In this document: piece after piece, positions 1 through 9,560 of the stretch
Position numbering within the stretch: position 1 is the stretch's first letter
How the letters are laid out: every line of letters starts with the position of its first letter
NCBI GenBank assembly: GCA_002254845.1
Contig: NKPT01000003.1
Coordinates: 79,850-143,849 of the forward strand
Direction of reading: 5' to 3'
Source: Chloracidobacterium sp. CP2_5A
GTDB taxonomy: Bacteria; Acidobacteriota; Blastocatellia; Chloracidobacteriales; Chloracidobacteriaceae
DNA length: 64,000 bases
Notes under the pieces: model-generated
The model's database searches: none
What the model was told of the DNA's origin: nothing
What the model saw: only the letters and a program-made list of their open reading frames with translations
Made by a program: the position numbers and the translations under genes

Positions 1-959
1 TCGGGGTCATCCAGATCGAGCTGACGCTTGGCGTTTTGCCAGCGGCGCAGTTGCTTGCGCGCGGCGGATAGCTCCCGCCATACCGGGCGGTATGCCGCAA
101 ACGTCCTTGCCCGGTCGCCGGCCGGGCAAACCTTGGCGTCGGCGTCGAGAATGGCTTTGATTTCGTTGAGTCGCGGGCGCAGGCGGTCAGCGAGCTTGCG
201 ATTCTGAAAGTGCCGAAAGCTGCGCTCGATGAGACTGCGCGCGGCCTCGGGCGACATTTGCTGAAGCAGATTGAGCGCCATGGTGTAGTTGGCGTCAAAC
301 GCGCTCTCGACCGGCTCCGGCGGGCTGAGCAGCTTTTCCGCGATGACGCGCATGTCCTGAAACGGCCCCGGCACGAAGATGGCGAAGCCAACTCGGTCAC
401 GCCCCCGCCGACCAGCGCGCCCGGTCATCTGGGCCAGCTCAAAGGCCTTGATGTCGCGGTGACCATCATCCGACCGCTGGCTGGAAGCGGTGATGACGAC
501 TGATCGAGCGGGCATGTCAATGCCGGCCGCGAGCGTCGAGGTTGCAAACACGGCGCGCAGCGCCCCAGCCGCCATGGCGCGCTCAACAACGTGTTTCCAA
601 GCGGGCAACTGCCCGGCATGGTGCGCCGCGACGCCCTTGCGCAACAACAGAGGAAACTGCCGGTGCTGCTCGACATAGGGGGCTTCGTCGGGATACTCCG
701 CCACGATCTGAGCGATGCGCCGCTGGTGGTCGTCGGGCAAGTCCGGCAGGCGCATCCGGCGGAAGCTGTCCACCGCCTCGTCGCAGCCGCGCCGACTTGG
801 AAGAAAAATAATCGCGGGCGTGAGGTCATACTGGAGCAAGGTGTCCAGCACGTCGGGAAAGGAAGCTGGTTCAAACGGAAGCCGCACGTCGTAACCCCGC
901 AAGAAGCGCCAGCCCGCCGCCAGCGTGCTGCCGCGTACAGTGTATTTTGGGCCTTCCAG
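1..959 (-). pseudogene. Ski2-like DEAD/DEAH RNA helicase, C-terminal part only (5'-truncated; 3' end beyond the window)
   Basis: Reading leftward, one frame is open from just after a TGA at 960-962 to the window edge (about 319 codons). It encodes the second RecA-like domain of a Ski2/Mtr4-type helicase. Visible motifs are AIIFLPSRRGCDEA at the domain start, VAAHHAGQLPAWK, motif V (ATSTLAAGIDMPAR) and motif VI (QMTGRAGRRGRDRVG), followed by a helical tail. The first RecA domain, with Walker A and the DEAD/DEAH box, is missing. No other frame between 960 and 1500 supplies it, and a divergent gene occupies that space. The only possible starts are internal TTG (902) or GTG (887) codons without a clear ribosome site. 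I read it as a 5'-deleted remnant. A short RecA2-only protein is possible but would have no ATPase activity. Confidence 0.72.
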
Positions 960-1002
960 TCAAGAGTGGGCGAAGCTTATCCCAATTCGGGAAGGAACGG
1001 CG

Positions 1003-1293
1003 ATGGAAATCCTGACGTTGCAGAACCCCGACATTCAACACAACTGCACGGTCAAGAAGGTGGACGACAAGGGCAAGGAAAGCGTCTGCGGCGGACACCT
1101 TCGGGAGTGGCTGACGCCGCCGGATAGCCTGCGCGCGCAACTGGGGGCAGGCGAGACCTATTATCGATGCCGGCGGTGTCAGGCGGTTTATCGCGGCCCG
1201 ATTCGCCGCCATCTGCGGGGCGTTAAGATCTCGAATCAGGCTCTCGTTCCGCAGCCGGCGCTCCCGACGCAGTTTCCAGTGGTCAAAGCGTAG
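1003..1293 (+). CDS. small zinc-ribbon-like protein (96 aa), function unknown
   Basis: The ATG at 1003 is preceded by GGAAGGA at good spacing, which favours it over the upstream in-frame start at 925. The protein begins MEILTLQNPDIQHNC and has four cysteines: C15 and C29 (in SVCGGHLREW), and a CRRC pair in YYRCRRCQAVYRG. This arrangement suggests one structural zinc site, although the first pair is widely spaced for a ribbon. The C-terminal 25 residues look disordered. It is divergent from the truncated helicase, with only about 40 bp between them, and no same-strand partner follows. I do not recognise a named family. The cysteine pattern and start signal support a real gene, but its role is unknown. 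Confidence 0.6.
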   Translation: MEILTLQNPDIQHNCTVKKVDDKGKESVCGGHLREWLTPPDSLRAQLGAGETYYRCRRCQAVYRGPIRRHLRGVKISNQALVPQPALPTQFPVVKA

Positions 1294-1731
1294 CCACAGG
1301 TCAACCCGCTCTCGGCTTTCAGCGCGCCGCTCGCCGAAGCCAAGACGCTCGCTAAAGCCCAAGCCAGGCGTCTGACTTGAAGTCGCCCGCCCGGAGGTCT
1401 TCACCATCCTGGAAGCGAATGCTCCGCAGGCGCTTCTCGCGGTCATTGTCTCGCGAGCGGCGCGCCTGACGACCTGCCGGCGAGCTTTGCGAGTCAATGT
1501 TTACTGAGTCAATTTTTTGGCGGAAGCCAGGGGCTACGGATACCCCGCCGAGAGCTTCAGTCCAGCCCCAAGGAAAAGGCGCTGCCGAGTTAGGCGGAGG
1601 CCAGGCGCGAGCGGGCGCGATAACCTTTCAACAGGCTTTGGACGGAGAGACCGCTTCACGGAAGGCCCTGACCGCCGCGCCCGATCAGAAAGCGCGGGGC
1701 TTCTTTTATCCCGTTAGGCCGCGGCCGCGTC
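1294..1731. other. gene-free stretch
   Basis: No reading frame here has convincing protein features. There is an imperfect direct repeat of GAGTCAAT at 1491-1498 and 1506-1513. A weak hairpin followed by T residues lies near 1688-1710 (AAGC, GC-rich loop, GCTT, CTTTT) and could end transcription of the zinc-ribbon gene. I see no tRNA or recognisable structured RNA. Confidence 0.4.
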
Positions 1732-1757
1732 GCCTTCAAGCAAAGCCTTCAAGCAAA
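1732..1757. repeat. 13-bp perfect tandem duplication
   Basis: GCCTTCAAGCAAA occurs twice back to back (1732-1744 and 1745-1757) directly beside the terminator of the cytochrome gene. It is one of several such short duplications near gene ends in this window. Confidence 0.85.
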
Positions 1758-1785
1758 AAAACGCGGGCAAGCAAGGCCCGCGTTT
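1755..1785 (-). terminator. rho-independent terminator of the cytochrome operon
   Basis: A perfect 10-bp inverted repeat, AAACGCGGGC / GCCCGCGTTT with a 7-nt loop, is followed on the minus strand by a run of seven T. It lies about 40 bp beyond the stop codon of the decahaem cytochrome gene. Confidence 0.85.
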
Positions 1786-1824
1786 CCTGTGGATGCGCGG
1801 CGCCGGGGAGCGAGCGCCAAATGG

Positions 1825-4800
1825 TCAGCGGCGCTTTCGCCAACGAAGCGCGAAGGGCGTGATCACGGCAAAGAGCGCCAGCCAGCCGAGCGGCCACCAG
1901 GACGCCGCTTTCGGCTGCGCTTCCTGAGCTTCGGCATACCAGCCCTTGGTCGGGCCCTTCGGGACTTCGTTCGAGACAGTGTACACCGTGCCGTCCGGCT
2001 TGAGATACAGCCGCCGCATTTCGTCCAGCTTGAACGGCCGCGCGCCGCGCCGGCCGAACACAACCAACTGGTGGCCGCTTTCGTCCACCCCCCGGTCGCG
2101 GTCAAGGCCCTTCGAGATGGCCAGCGATTCGCCTTTCGTCGGATGCGTCGCAATGAGACGCGGCTCTGGGCGCGGGCTGAAGCCGGCGCTGGTCGCCATG
2201 GTTTCCGGCGAGGTCAGTTGCACCACGCGCAAGCCATTCTTGCCGTCGGCGATGTAGGCGAACGCGCTGGCGTTCGTCATGCCGACCTTCACATCGCGCG
2301 CGTCGTTGATTGCGCCGCCGGCCGTGAAGATTTGGTCAATCTTCGGCTGCTCCGGCCGCTCGACGTCAATAATCGCCAACCCCTGCTTGCCGCCCGCGAC
2401 GTAGGCGTAGGTCCGCGCCACATAAACCTGATGGGCGTCTTCCAGCGGCACGGTCGCGCCCGGCACAAGCCGCGCTTTTTCAGGGAGCGTGATGTCCACG
2501 ACGTGCATGCCGACGGCATCCGTAACAAAGGCGTACCGGAACTGAACGGCGATGCCCTTAGGCTTCTTGAAGCCCTCGACGACCGCGACGACCTTCGGCG
2601 CGGCAGCGTTGGCGATGTTGACAATGACCAATCCACGGTCACACAAAATGTAGGCGTGGTCGCCCGCCACCGTCAGATTTTCCGCCCCATTGAGGATGCC
2701 GTTCGGGTTGAACGCGTAATCCTTCTTGATGAAGTTGTTGGTCGGGTCGCCGTCAAGCAGCGTGGCGGCATTAATCATCACCAACCCTTCCTCGCGGTCG
2801 CTGACGTAGAGATAGGCATAGACCAAGCTAATTGGCTGCTCCTCGTTTTCCGGGAACCGCTGCCGGGTCGGGTCGACGCCCAGCGTCGTCGGCGAGGCAA
2901 TGGCCGTAGCGTACTTTGTCTTGACGTAAAACTTCTGTCCTAGCGGGGACACCGGCGCGGTCGTGATGCGCTCGGAGAAATCCTTGTTGTCAATATTGGC
3001 GATATCGTAGATGTGAACGCCGTGCTCGCCTTCCGCCACATACAGGTACTCGCCGCGCATCTGGATGCTTCGCGCCTGGCCATGGTGGTGGTAATGCTCA
3101 TGGAGCTTGTCGCCGCCCGCCTTGTGCTTCTTGTATTCCTTTGGATAGGCCAGCTCGTGGAGCGCGCTGCCGATGACGGCCTGCGGCTCGCTTCGCTCCG
3201 TCACCACGACGGCTGAAATGCCATGGTGGCCTTCGGCGACATAGACGTAGCGGCCAAGAAAGTTCACATAGTTGGTGCCCAACAGCAGCAACTGCGCCAT
3301 GATGGCGTTGTTGTCGTTGTCCTTGGAGATGTGACAATCCGTGCAGCCCTTGGTTTCGCGCGCCCGCACCGTGTGCGGCACATGCGTGTTCATCGCCTGC
3401 CCCGAATAGCCCTCTGATGAAATCGTCTGCTGTTGCGAGTAAAGCCACAGCCGGTTGGCGTTTTGCGAGCCGACGATAACCGCCGACGACGAGCGCACCG
3501 GCGCAATGCGGTTGCCGGTCGCCGTGCCGTCAACGCCCAGCATGAACACGTCGTCGCGCAGCACCTGGAAGTTGTAGGAAGTCCAGTTGCGCGTCTCCGG
3601 CCCGCCCTCGTTGTGATTCATCGGGCGCTTCCGGTTGGCCACCATCGGCAAGTGACAGCCGAAGCAACTTGTCATCCAGGCCGAGTGGCACGAGTAGCAA
3701 GTCATCTTCTGGTCGCTGTGGGCCAGCTGACCGTCCTTGCTCTCGTCCGGCGCGGCCTTCGGATCCCAGACATCGCCCTTCATGAGCATCTTCGCATAGT
3801 GGGATTTCTCGCTGTAATGCTCGTGGCCGGGCGTCACGGAGTCCTTGGTCTGAACGACCACCCAGAACTTCTCCGGGTCCACCATCGAGTACTGGATGAC
3901 CTTGCCCTTGTAGGGTCCCGACGTCGGAATCTCGAGGACGGACGCTTGGCGGAAGCCGCGCGGGCGACGCTTGGATGGATCGCGGTCATAGACCGTCCGC
4001 GTTTTGTAGCCGTCCAGCGAGTTGCTCCCGCCCGGCGCTTCCTCCTCGGTCTTGTTGCGCGCCGTGAACTTGCCGGTCACGAGCGCGTCATCGGCGCTCT
4101 TCTTGCGCGCGCCGCCGGCAAAGCCGCTGGTCAGCGACTTCGGCTTGGCATAGGCGTAGATCGAGCCGTGGCAGTCCTGGCAGCTAATCTCAATCGAGGC
4201 GCGCGGCTCGCCGTAAATGAGCCGGTCGCCGTGACCATCCTGCGAGAAATGGCAATCCACGCAGTGCATGCCTTTCTCAAGGTGGATGTCCTTCAAGTGA
4301 ACCGGCACACCGCTGCGCGTCGTCTTTTTGTTGACTTCGACGCCGTCCGACGTGTGCGCCACGGCCTCGCGCAGCGCGTCGGAAGTGACGTTCGCCACCG
4401 GCTGGTCGTTTTCATCCAGGTAGCGCCCCTTGCGGTCCTGCTTGAAGACGGCGCGGTAAATCCAGCCGTGACCATGAAAATCAGCGAACTGCGTCCGCTG
4501 CGCCTTCGGATTCACCTCCGTCCAGACTTCGCCTAGAAACGCCCGGTCGCCCCACTTGCCGCGCTGGGCCGAGCCTTCCGGGTTGTGCCGAGCGATGTTT
4601 TCGAGCTCTTCGTCGCTGCGCTTGAGCGGCGTTTCGGGATACATCAGGCGGCCGTCGGTTTCGTTATCCCACCACATGAAGCCCTGGTAGGTGGTGAGCA
4701 TGTTCGTGCCGGGGTGCATGTGACAGACCATGCACTGGCTGGTCGGCATGGCGTTGGTCAGGACGTGGCGCACGGGGTGCCCCGGCTCGTCCTTGGGAAT

Positions 4801-6045
4801 TGTCGGATCGTCCGTCTTGGTCGTGCCGCGATTCGTATGGGCGTAGTCAAACTTCGCGGACGAATGCACCGTCGAGCGGTCGTTGGCGTAGGGCGTGTGG
4901 CAGGCCGTGCAACCGCTGGAGCGATAGTCGCCCGGATGGTCGTTCGTGCCCATCATGGACGTGAGCGGATCGAGCAGGCGCGTCTTCTGCAAGCCCAAAA
5001 ACACCGGGTCGGTGCGTAAAATCGTCCCAAAGCCGCGCGGACTGAGCTTTACTTCGGGCAAGCCGGCCAAGTCGGCCTCTGGGAACGGATTGCCGACTTC
5101 CGACTGCTTCCGCCCGCCGCGTTCAAACACGCGCAGAATGTTCCCCGGCTGCGTCACTTCCCAGCGCGCCAGCGGCGTGACAAACGGAATGATGCCCCGG
5201 TATTTCCGCTCGGACGGCGTCGGCGGCTTGATGGACATAATCGCCTGCGGCGCGCCGTCCTCGTTGTAGCTTTCGCCCCAGCGCGTGTCCTTGTACGGGT
5301 AGGCCCCGTTGTTGTAGAGGGCCGCGCCCCACAGCATCGCGCCGTGGGTCATCATGCTGGTTTTGACCTTGTCCACGATGAAGGCTTGGCCGTCGAGCCG
5401 GGCGTCCTTGTTGTGGCACTCGCCGCAGGTGACGTCCGCCACGCGCAGATCGCCCGGATTGACGAAGCGGACAAAATCCAGGTTTTCCCTGAGCAGCGCG
5501 GTATAGGAAAGCTCCGGGTTGGACGATTTCGCCGAGCCGTCCTTGCGCTTCCAGAGCCGCGGGTTGTTCGGCTGCGGGTGAGCCTCGTTTTGAGCCTTGA
5601 TGTATGCCGCCTGCCCCTTGTCGCTGCCAGCCGGCTTCATCACTTCGCCATTCCCGCCGTGACAATAGACGCAGGTAATCTTGCGCCCAATCTCCAGGGC
5701 GCTGCCGTCGGGCGCGATGTGGGCGGTTCGATAGCCGCCTTCGTAGCCGGTATGACAACTGAGGCAGCCGGCGTCATTGGCGTTTTGGAGCTTCCAGTCG
5801 TCTTCGGTTTTATCCTTGGCGGCGCGGTACACTCGCCCGCGCGCCGTCGCCGGATCAACTGACGCAGCCGGCTTGGCGGCCGGCGCGCCCTCCTGTCCGG
5901 CAACCGGCGCGGTGGCCGCCGGGCGCGCAGCCGCCGCGTCGTCGCCAGCCACCGGACGCAGCGCCGGCAGCCCGCTGACGCCAAGAAACGCGGCGACAAC
6001 CGCCGCGCTGAGAACGAACGCCTTGAGTCTGAAAGCCGTTGCCAT
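1825..6045 (-). CDS. decahaem c-type cytochrome with C-terminal LVIVD-repeat region and membrane anchor
   Basis: This 1406-residue exported protein starts at an ATG with AAGGG seven bases upstream. An N-terminal hydrophobic signal segment (about 8-30) and an Ala/Pro linker are followed by ten CxxCH haem sites: CLSCH, CVYCH, CGECH, CTACH, CMVCH, CVDCH, CQDCH, CYSCH, CFGCH and CTDCH, between residues about 94 and 905. From about 925 to 1330 there are repeated segments such as [16 protein letters not shown] and [15 protein letters not shown], typical of LVIVD beta-propeller repeats. The end is a single hydrophobic segment ([18 protein letters not shown]) followed by RWRKRR, so the C-terminus is probably anchored with the bulk outside the cytoplasm. 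It lies 59 bp downstream of a beta-barrel gene in one operon. A role in multi-step electron transfer is likely. Donor and acceptor are unknown, and an octahaem-type reductase activity cannot be excluded. Confidence 0.88.
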   Translation of the reverse strand: MATAFRLKAFVLSAAVVAAFLGVSGLPALRPVAGDDAAAARPAATAPVAGQEGAPAAKPAASVDPATARGRVYRAAKDKTEDDWKLQNANDAGCLSCHTGYEGGYRTAHIAPDGSALEIGRKITCVYCHGGNGEVMKPAGSDKGQAAYIKAQNEAHPQPNNPRLWKRKDGSAKSSNPELSYTALLRENLDFVRFVNPGDLRVADVTCGECHNKDARLDGQAFIVDKVKTSMMTHGAMLWGAALYNNGAYPYKDTRWGESYNEDGAPQAIMSIKPPTPSERKYRGIIPFVTPLARWEVTQPGNILRVFERGGRKQSEVGNPFPEADLAGLPEVKLSPRGFGTILRTDPVFLGLQKTRLLDPLTSMMGTNDHPGDYRSSGCTACHTPYANDRSTVHSSAKFDYAHTNRGTTKTDDPTIPKDEPGHPVRHVLTNAMPTSQCMVCHMHPGTNMLTTYQGFMWWDNETDGRLMYPETPLKRSDEELENIARHNPEGSAQRGKWGDRAFLGEVWTEVNPKAQRTQFADFHGHGWIYRAVFKQDRKGRYLDENDQPVANVTSDALREAVAHTSDGVEVNKKTTRSGVPVHLKDIHLEKGMHCVDCHFSQDGHGDRLIYGEPRASIEISCQDCHGSIYAYAKPKSLTSGFAGGARKKSADDALVTGKFTARNKTEEEAPGGSNSLDGYKTRTVYDRDPSKRRPRGFRQASVLEIPTSGPYKGKVIQYSMVDPEKFWVVVQTKDSVTPGHEHYSEKSHYAKMLMKGDVWDPKAAPDESKDGQLAHSDQKMTCYSCHSAWMTSCFGCHLPMVANRKRPMNHNEGGPETRNWTSYNFQVLRDDVFMLGVDGTATGNRIAPVRSSSAVIVGSQNANRLWLYSQQQTISSEGYSGQAMNTHVPHTVRARETKGCTDCHISKDNDNNAIMAQLLLLGTNYVNFLGRYVYVAEGHHGISAVVVTERSEPQAVIGSALHELAYPKEYKKHKAGGDKLHEHYHHHGQARSIQMRGEYLYVAEGEHGVHIYDIANIDNKDFSERITTAPVSPLGQKFYVKTKYATAIASPTTLGVDPTRQRFPENEEQPISLVYAYLYVSDREEGLVMINAATLLDGDPTNNFIKKDYAFNPNGILNGAENLTVAGDHAYILCDRGLVIVNIANAAAPKVVAVVEGFKKPKGIAVQFRYAFVTDAVGMHVVDITLPEKARLVPGATVPLEDAHQVYVARTYAYVAGGKQGLAIIDVERPEQPKIDQIFTAGGAINDARDVKVGMTNASAFAYIADGKNGLRVVQLTSPETMATSAGFSPRPEPRLIATHPTKGESLAISKGLDRDRGVDESGHQLVVFGRRGARPFKLDEMRRLYLKPDGTVYTVSNEVPKGPTKGWYAEAQEAQPKAASWWPLGWLALFAVITPFALRWRKRR

Positions 6046-6104
6046 TGCTGTGCCCTTTCGCGCCGGAGGCGAGAGGCCTGGGACTTTCGCCGGCGCGAGT
6101 TTCG

Positions 6105-7994
6105 TCAGAACGTGAAGATCGCCTTAGCGTAGAGCGAAAACAGGAAGCGCGATTGCGCTCCGCAATTCAGCCCGGAACAGTTTGACGTGAAGATGTCCTT
6201 GAAGCCGTCTAACGGGTGCATCACCGAGAACCCGCTCTTGACGATCATATTTTCGCTCAGCAGCGGCCGATAGACGACGCCCGCGCCATAGTCAATCCCA
6301 ATGTTGTTGCGGATTTGGCGCTGAAAGGTCAGCAGTTGCAAGGACTCCGTATGGTGAAACCGCAGGTAGTTGAGGTTAGCCAAAAACTTCAGCTTGGGCG
6401 TCACGTTGGCTTCATAGCCGACATTGGCCACGATAATGCCCGGATTGACGAAGTTGGCCTGCCCCTGTAGCTTGCTGCTGCGCAGGTTGGGGATGAGGCT
6501 TTCCTGGGTGACGAGCGCGACGCCGGCGCGGGTCAGGCGAATTTCCTGGCTGTTCCAAAAGCTGTTTTCGCCCCCGGCGAAAAACTGCTTATCGAGGATG
6601 GAGTCGAAGCCGCGCGCCACGCGGTCAGTCGGATTCGAGTCGCCGGACGAGAAAAAGCCCGACACCTGAAAGCGTTGCCAATCGCGGTCATAGGAAAGCT
6701 CCAGCGCGGCGAGTTGCGCGTTGATGCGCGTCGGACGCCCGGCGATCGGTTGCAGCGAATCGCGCCCCAACGCCTGGTAAAAGGCATGATTGACGTTGAT
6801 GCGCCGGAAGTGTCCGTTGCCGGTCCAGCCGATATAGCCAGCCTTGACGCTGTGCGGGGTGACGGGTCCGACTTGAACCGGGCGCACCAGAAAGCGGTTC
6901 TGGTCAAACTTAATGCTCGGCTGGTCGTCGTTGTAGTGAACGCTCAACTGCATCGTGTAGCCCGGCTTGATGAAGTCCTGCCGATAGAGGTTGGCAATCC
7001 ACACGCGCTGGTTGCGCTGGTCAAAGGTGTTGATGCCGCTGTTGGTGTCTTTCTCCAGCATGTAGAAAAACGCCGCGTTGAACTGCCATTTGTTGTCGCG
7101 GAAGTTCCCGAACAGGCGCGCGCCCAGGTTGAAGTCGTCGAAAATCAGCCCGCGAAAGTCGCTGTTGAACGGCTGAATGCCGACGCGCAGCGAGGTCGAG
7201 TCGAAGAACGGGCTGTGCCCAGCGCGACTGCCCTTGCCGCGCAGAAAGGGAAAGAGCTTGGTCGTGTCGCCTAGCCGGACTTCGGCAAAGGCTTCCTGGA
7301 AGCCAATGTGCGTGTCAAATCGGGTCGTCCCCTTGCGCACGTCGCGGTTGACGATGCCGTTTTCCCGCGCGGCGAGGTAGTTCAGGTTAAACACCGGCGT
7401 GAACTTGATGCGCCAGTCCGGCGGCTTGAACGCGGTGTCCCCGTGGAAGAGTTCCACCGACGCGATGAAGTTCTGTTGGTTGAGAAATTGGCCGCCGCGC
7501 CCGAAAAACTCCGCCGCGCCGGGCCGCCGCGCGTTAATGTCTTGCGGCAGGGGCGTTCGGCGGCCGTCCACGAAGGTAAAGCTCTCAAAAGTCAGGACCA
7601 GAAAGGTGTGCTGTCCGATGATGGGGTAGTCGCCCTTGAGGACGTTGAGCCGATAGGGGTTCAAGAGGCTTCCCTTCTCGTAGCGGTTCCATTCGGGAAA
7701 GCCAATGCGCCAGCGGTCTTCAATTGGCACGCCAACGTCGCTGTCGCGCCGCTCGCTGCGCGGCCTGACGCCGCTCGGCCCTTCCGCGCCCGGCACGGTC
7801 AGATCGCGCAAGTCGGGGATGTCGGCGGCCGCGCGCGGGACGCGCGAGGCGTCCTGTCCGGCGCGCGCTTCCTGCGCCACCGCCACAAGGACGGCTTCTG
7901 ACGCGGTCGCGAGATTTTGCGCGGTCGCGGCTAAGCCCGACCACCCAGTCAACCACCCGACAACGAGAGCGAACGAACGGCAGGCGAGATTCAT
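6105..7994 (-). CDS. outer-membrane beta-barrel (porin-like) protein
   Basis: The 629-residue protein starts at an ATG with a strong AGGAG site seven bases upstream. It has a signal peptide ending near ATAQ (about residue 26), then a soluble N-terminal part of about 75 residues with [15 protein letters not shown]. The rest is a long run of alternating aromatic/polar strands separated by short turns, ending in a phenylalanine (AKAIFTF), the usual terminal signal of outer-membrane barrels. It has no plug or TonB box and no N-terminal CxxC like MtrB/PioB. It is the first gene of an operon with the decahaem cytochrome, so it may form or hold an outer-membrane route for electrons or substrate. The barrel call is firm; the partnership is inferred from gene order. 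Confidence 0.8.
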   Translation of the reverse strand: MNLACRSFALVVGWLTGWSGLAATAQNLATASEAVLVAVAQEARAGQDASRVPRAAADIPDLRDLTVPGAEGPSGVRPRSERRDSDVGVPIEDRWRIGFPEWNRYEKGSLLNPYRLNVLKGDYPIIGQHTFLVLTFESFTFVDGRRTPLPQDINARRPGAAEFFGRGGQFLNQQNFIASVELFHGDTAFKPPDWRIKFTPVFNLNYLAARENGIVNRDVRKGTTRFDTHIGFQEAFAEVRLGDTTKLFPFLRGKGSRAGHSPFFDSTSLRVGIQPFNSDFRGLIFDDFNLGARLFGNFRDNKWQFNAAFFYMLEKDTNSGINTFDQRNQRVWIANLYRQDFIKPGYTMQLSVHYNDDQPSIKFDQNRFLVRPVQVGPVTPHSVKAGYIGWTGNGHFRRINVNHAFYQALGRDSLQPIAGRPTRINAQLAALELSYDRDWQRFQVSGFFSSGDSNPTDRVARGFDSILDKQFFAGGENSFWNSQEIRLTRAGVALVTQESLIPNLRSSKLQGQANFVNPGIIVANVGYEANVTPKLKFLANLNYLRFHHTESLQLLTFQRQIRNNIGIDYGAGVVYRPLLSENMIVKSGFSVMHPLDGFKDIFTSNCSGLNCGAQSRFLFSLYAKAIFTF

Positions 7995-8111
7995 GCCGAA
8001 ACTCCTGTTAGGTCTTCAAGGAGCGCAATGCCACCGTGACGAGGGGCGCTGCGCCGGAGGCGCCGGACGACAGAGGCGACGTCTTACCTTCAAGAAGATC
8101 TGTAACGAATC

Positions 8112-8132
8112 ACACCTTTCGCGAGGTGTCAA
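8112..8132 (-). promoter_or_regulatory. palindromic operator overlapping a -35 box upstream of the barrel-cytochrome operon
   Basis: On the minus strand a perfect TTGACA (8132-8127) is overlapped by the inverted repeat ACACCT-N6-AGGTGT (8112-8129). The arms extend to 8 bp with one mismatch. The -10 element is weak. The site is about 120 bp before the first gene, so a regulator could block or recruit polymerase here. Confidence 0.5.
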
Positions 8133-8513
8133 AACTTTTATTCGCCCGTCAATCGCGGATGACGCCCGCCGCGAGAGGCTTGAGCGCGGCAATCCGGTCC
8201 AGGGCGGCGGCGGACGCGCGTTCCCGACGCGGCGCGGAGCGCCGCGCCCGCGCTTGCCCTGGCCTTGCCAGGGCTTTGACTGGGACGCGCCGGATTTCCC
8301 CAAATAAGCTCGATAAGCTCGCGTCAACGCCAAGTTGCGTCGCCAACGGCGCGGGCGAGCCGCTCGAAACGCGCCTTGCCAAATCACAGAGGGAGTCAAA
8401 ATGAAGAATGCCGACTCGCCTTTGTCATTCCGGAAGCGTTGCAGCCGTCAGCGCGGCGGCGTTTCGCGCGCCGCGCCCTCTATTTGCGATTGCTAGACGG
8501 GCAATTCGTCTTA

Positions 8514-8537
8514 TGACGTCTCGAGTGACGTCTCGAG
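8514..8537. repeat. 12-bp perfect tandem duplication
   Basis: TGACGTCTCGAG occurs twice in succession. Each unit contains the palindrome CTCGAG, so the pair could be a double protein-binding site or simply a slippage product. Confidence 0.7.
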
Positions 8538-8788
8538 ACCAACCGCGCGACGCCAGGCGGGAGGGCGGCGTCAACCAGCTCTTCTGGCCCAAAGCCATTC
8601 TCATCCTGCATTGTCGCCGGGGACTAAGCGATTTGCTGAACGCCGCTCGAAAAACAAGCGTTCGCGCAACTCGGCGACCGCCTTGGCGCAGCGGAGCTAT
8701 TTTTCCCGCCGCCCGCGCTGACGGATGCCGACATCGTGACGCTTTGTCGCGATGCCGGCGCGCCGCGCCGCCGATTCGCAACGAGCCA

Positions 8789-8844
8789 GCCGAGCGGCAA
8801 GCGCCGAGCGGCAAGCGCCGAGCGGCAAGCGCCGAGCGGCAAGC
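8789..8844. repeat. four perfect tandem copies of a 14-bp unit
   Basis: GCCGAGCGGCAAGC is repeated exactly four times (8789-8802, 8803-8816, 8817-8830, 8831-8844). The unit length is not a multiple of three and no gene covers it, so this is a non-coding minisatellite. Confidence 0.95.
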
Positions 8845-9002
8845 TAAGCCGCCGCGAGGAGCGGGTTGGGCAAGCAGTCGGTCGCCGGCTAACGCGCTTG
8901 AAGGAGCGCAAGGCTTTTCCATTTTCCATTCGGCGCCAGGAACCAGCTATGATGGGGACGGCGTCCCCTATGTCGAGCCTTCGTCGAAACCTATCAAACA
9001 CC

Positions 9003-9548
9003 ATGAACACCGCGCCTGACCTATCGCGCGCAGCGCTGACCGACTCGCTGACGCGCAGCCTCGATTCGGCCGTCGCCGAGCTGACGGCGCTTTCCGCCGA
9101 CCAGCGCGCCCGCCCCCTCAAGCCCAGCCGCGCCAACCCCGACATCGTTTGGACGCCCTGCGATCATTTCGCCCACCTGATTGGCGTTGAGCGATATTTC
9201 AATCGGGCGATCGAAAAAGCCCTTGCGGAACAGCCCGGCGCCGCGCCGCAACCGCAAGCCGACGCGCCGACCGGTCCGCGCGAGGAGGCGATGGCGGCGG
9301 TTCATGCGCTCAACGACCAGTGGATTCTGAAACAGCGCGACAAATCCTTTGACGAGCTCGTGGCTATGGCGCAGGCGACGCGCGCCCAAACGCTCGCCCT
9401 GCTTGAGCGCGCCGCCGACGCGCAGTTGACGCGCCGCCTTCCCGCGCCATGGGGACTGGCGACCGTGGCCGAAATCTTCGCCCTGCACGCCCGCCATACG
9501 GACCTGCATTTGGGCTTCATCCGCGCCGGCCTGAGCGGAACGGCCTGA
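9003..9548 (+). CDS. DinB-family (four-helix, putative metal-binding) protein
   Basis: The protein has 181 residues from the ATG at 9003. An in-frame ATG at 8949 has a better ribosome site (AGGA seven bases before) but would add a tail (MMGTASP...) that looks non-conserved, so the start is uncertain. The pattern is that of DinB/YfiT-like proteins: an amphipathic first helix, WTPCDHFAHLIGVERYF with the first metal-ligand histidine, and HARHTDLHLGF near the C-terminus with further histidines. Such proteins bind Zn or Ni and include thiol-dependent transferases. The MFS transporter gene begins 7 bp after its stop, which implies co-transcription. The substrate is unknown. Confidence 0.7.
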   Translation: MNTAPDLSRAALTDSLTRSLDSAVAELTALSADQRARPLKPSRANPDIVWTPCDHFAHLIGVERYFNRAIEKALAEQPGAAPQPQADAPTGPREEAMAAVHALNDQWILKQRDKSFDELVAMAQATRAQTLALLERAADAQLTRRLPAPWGLATVAEIFALHARHTDLHLGFIRAGLSGTA

Positions 9549-9560
9549 CAACGGCATGAC
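9539..9560. repeat. 11-bp tandem duplication spanning a stop and the next start codon
   Basis: AACGGCCTGAC (9539-9549) is followed directly by AACGGCATGAC (9550-9560), with one base different. The first copy contains the TGA stop of the DinB gene and the second creates the ATG of the MFS gene. Confidence 0.7.

Larger units (their letters stand above)
8133..8948. other. gene-free stretch between the barrel gene and the DinB gene
   Basis: None of the frames across these 800 bases looks like a protein; their compositions are those of shadow translations. The stretch contains a hairpin GCCCTGG-CCTTG-CCAGGGC at 8256-8274 and the tandem repeats listed separately. It may hold decayed coding DNA, but I cannot name a source. 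Confidence 0.45.

Noticed and set aside
871..1497. 208-codon minus-strand frame over the zinc-ribbon gene
   Set aside because: Its composition is that of an opposite-strand shadow (Arg/Ala/Leu rich without motifs), while the plus-strand frame has a ribosome site and a cysteine pattern.
1500..1720. structured RNA (RNase P, tmRNA or 6S) in the gap after the zinc-ribbon gene
   Set aside because: There are GC-rich inverted segments but none of the conserved cores of these RNAs.
8408..9019. 203-codon plus-strand frame before the DinB gene
   Set aside because: It has no start signal and unnatural composition, and it runs through the 14-bp tandem repeat in changing frames.
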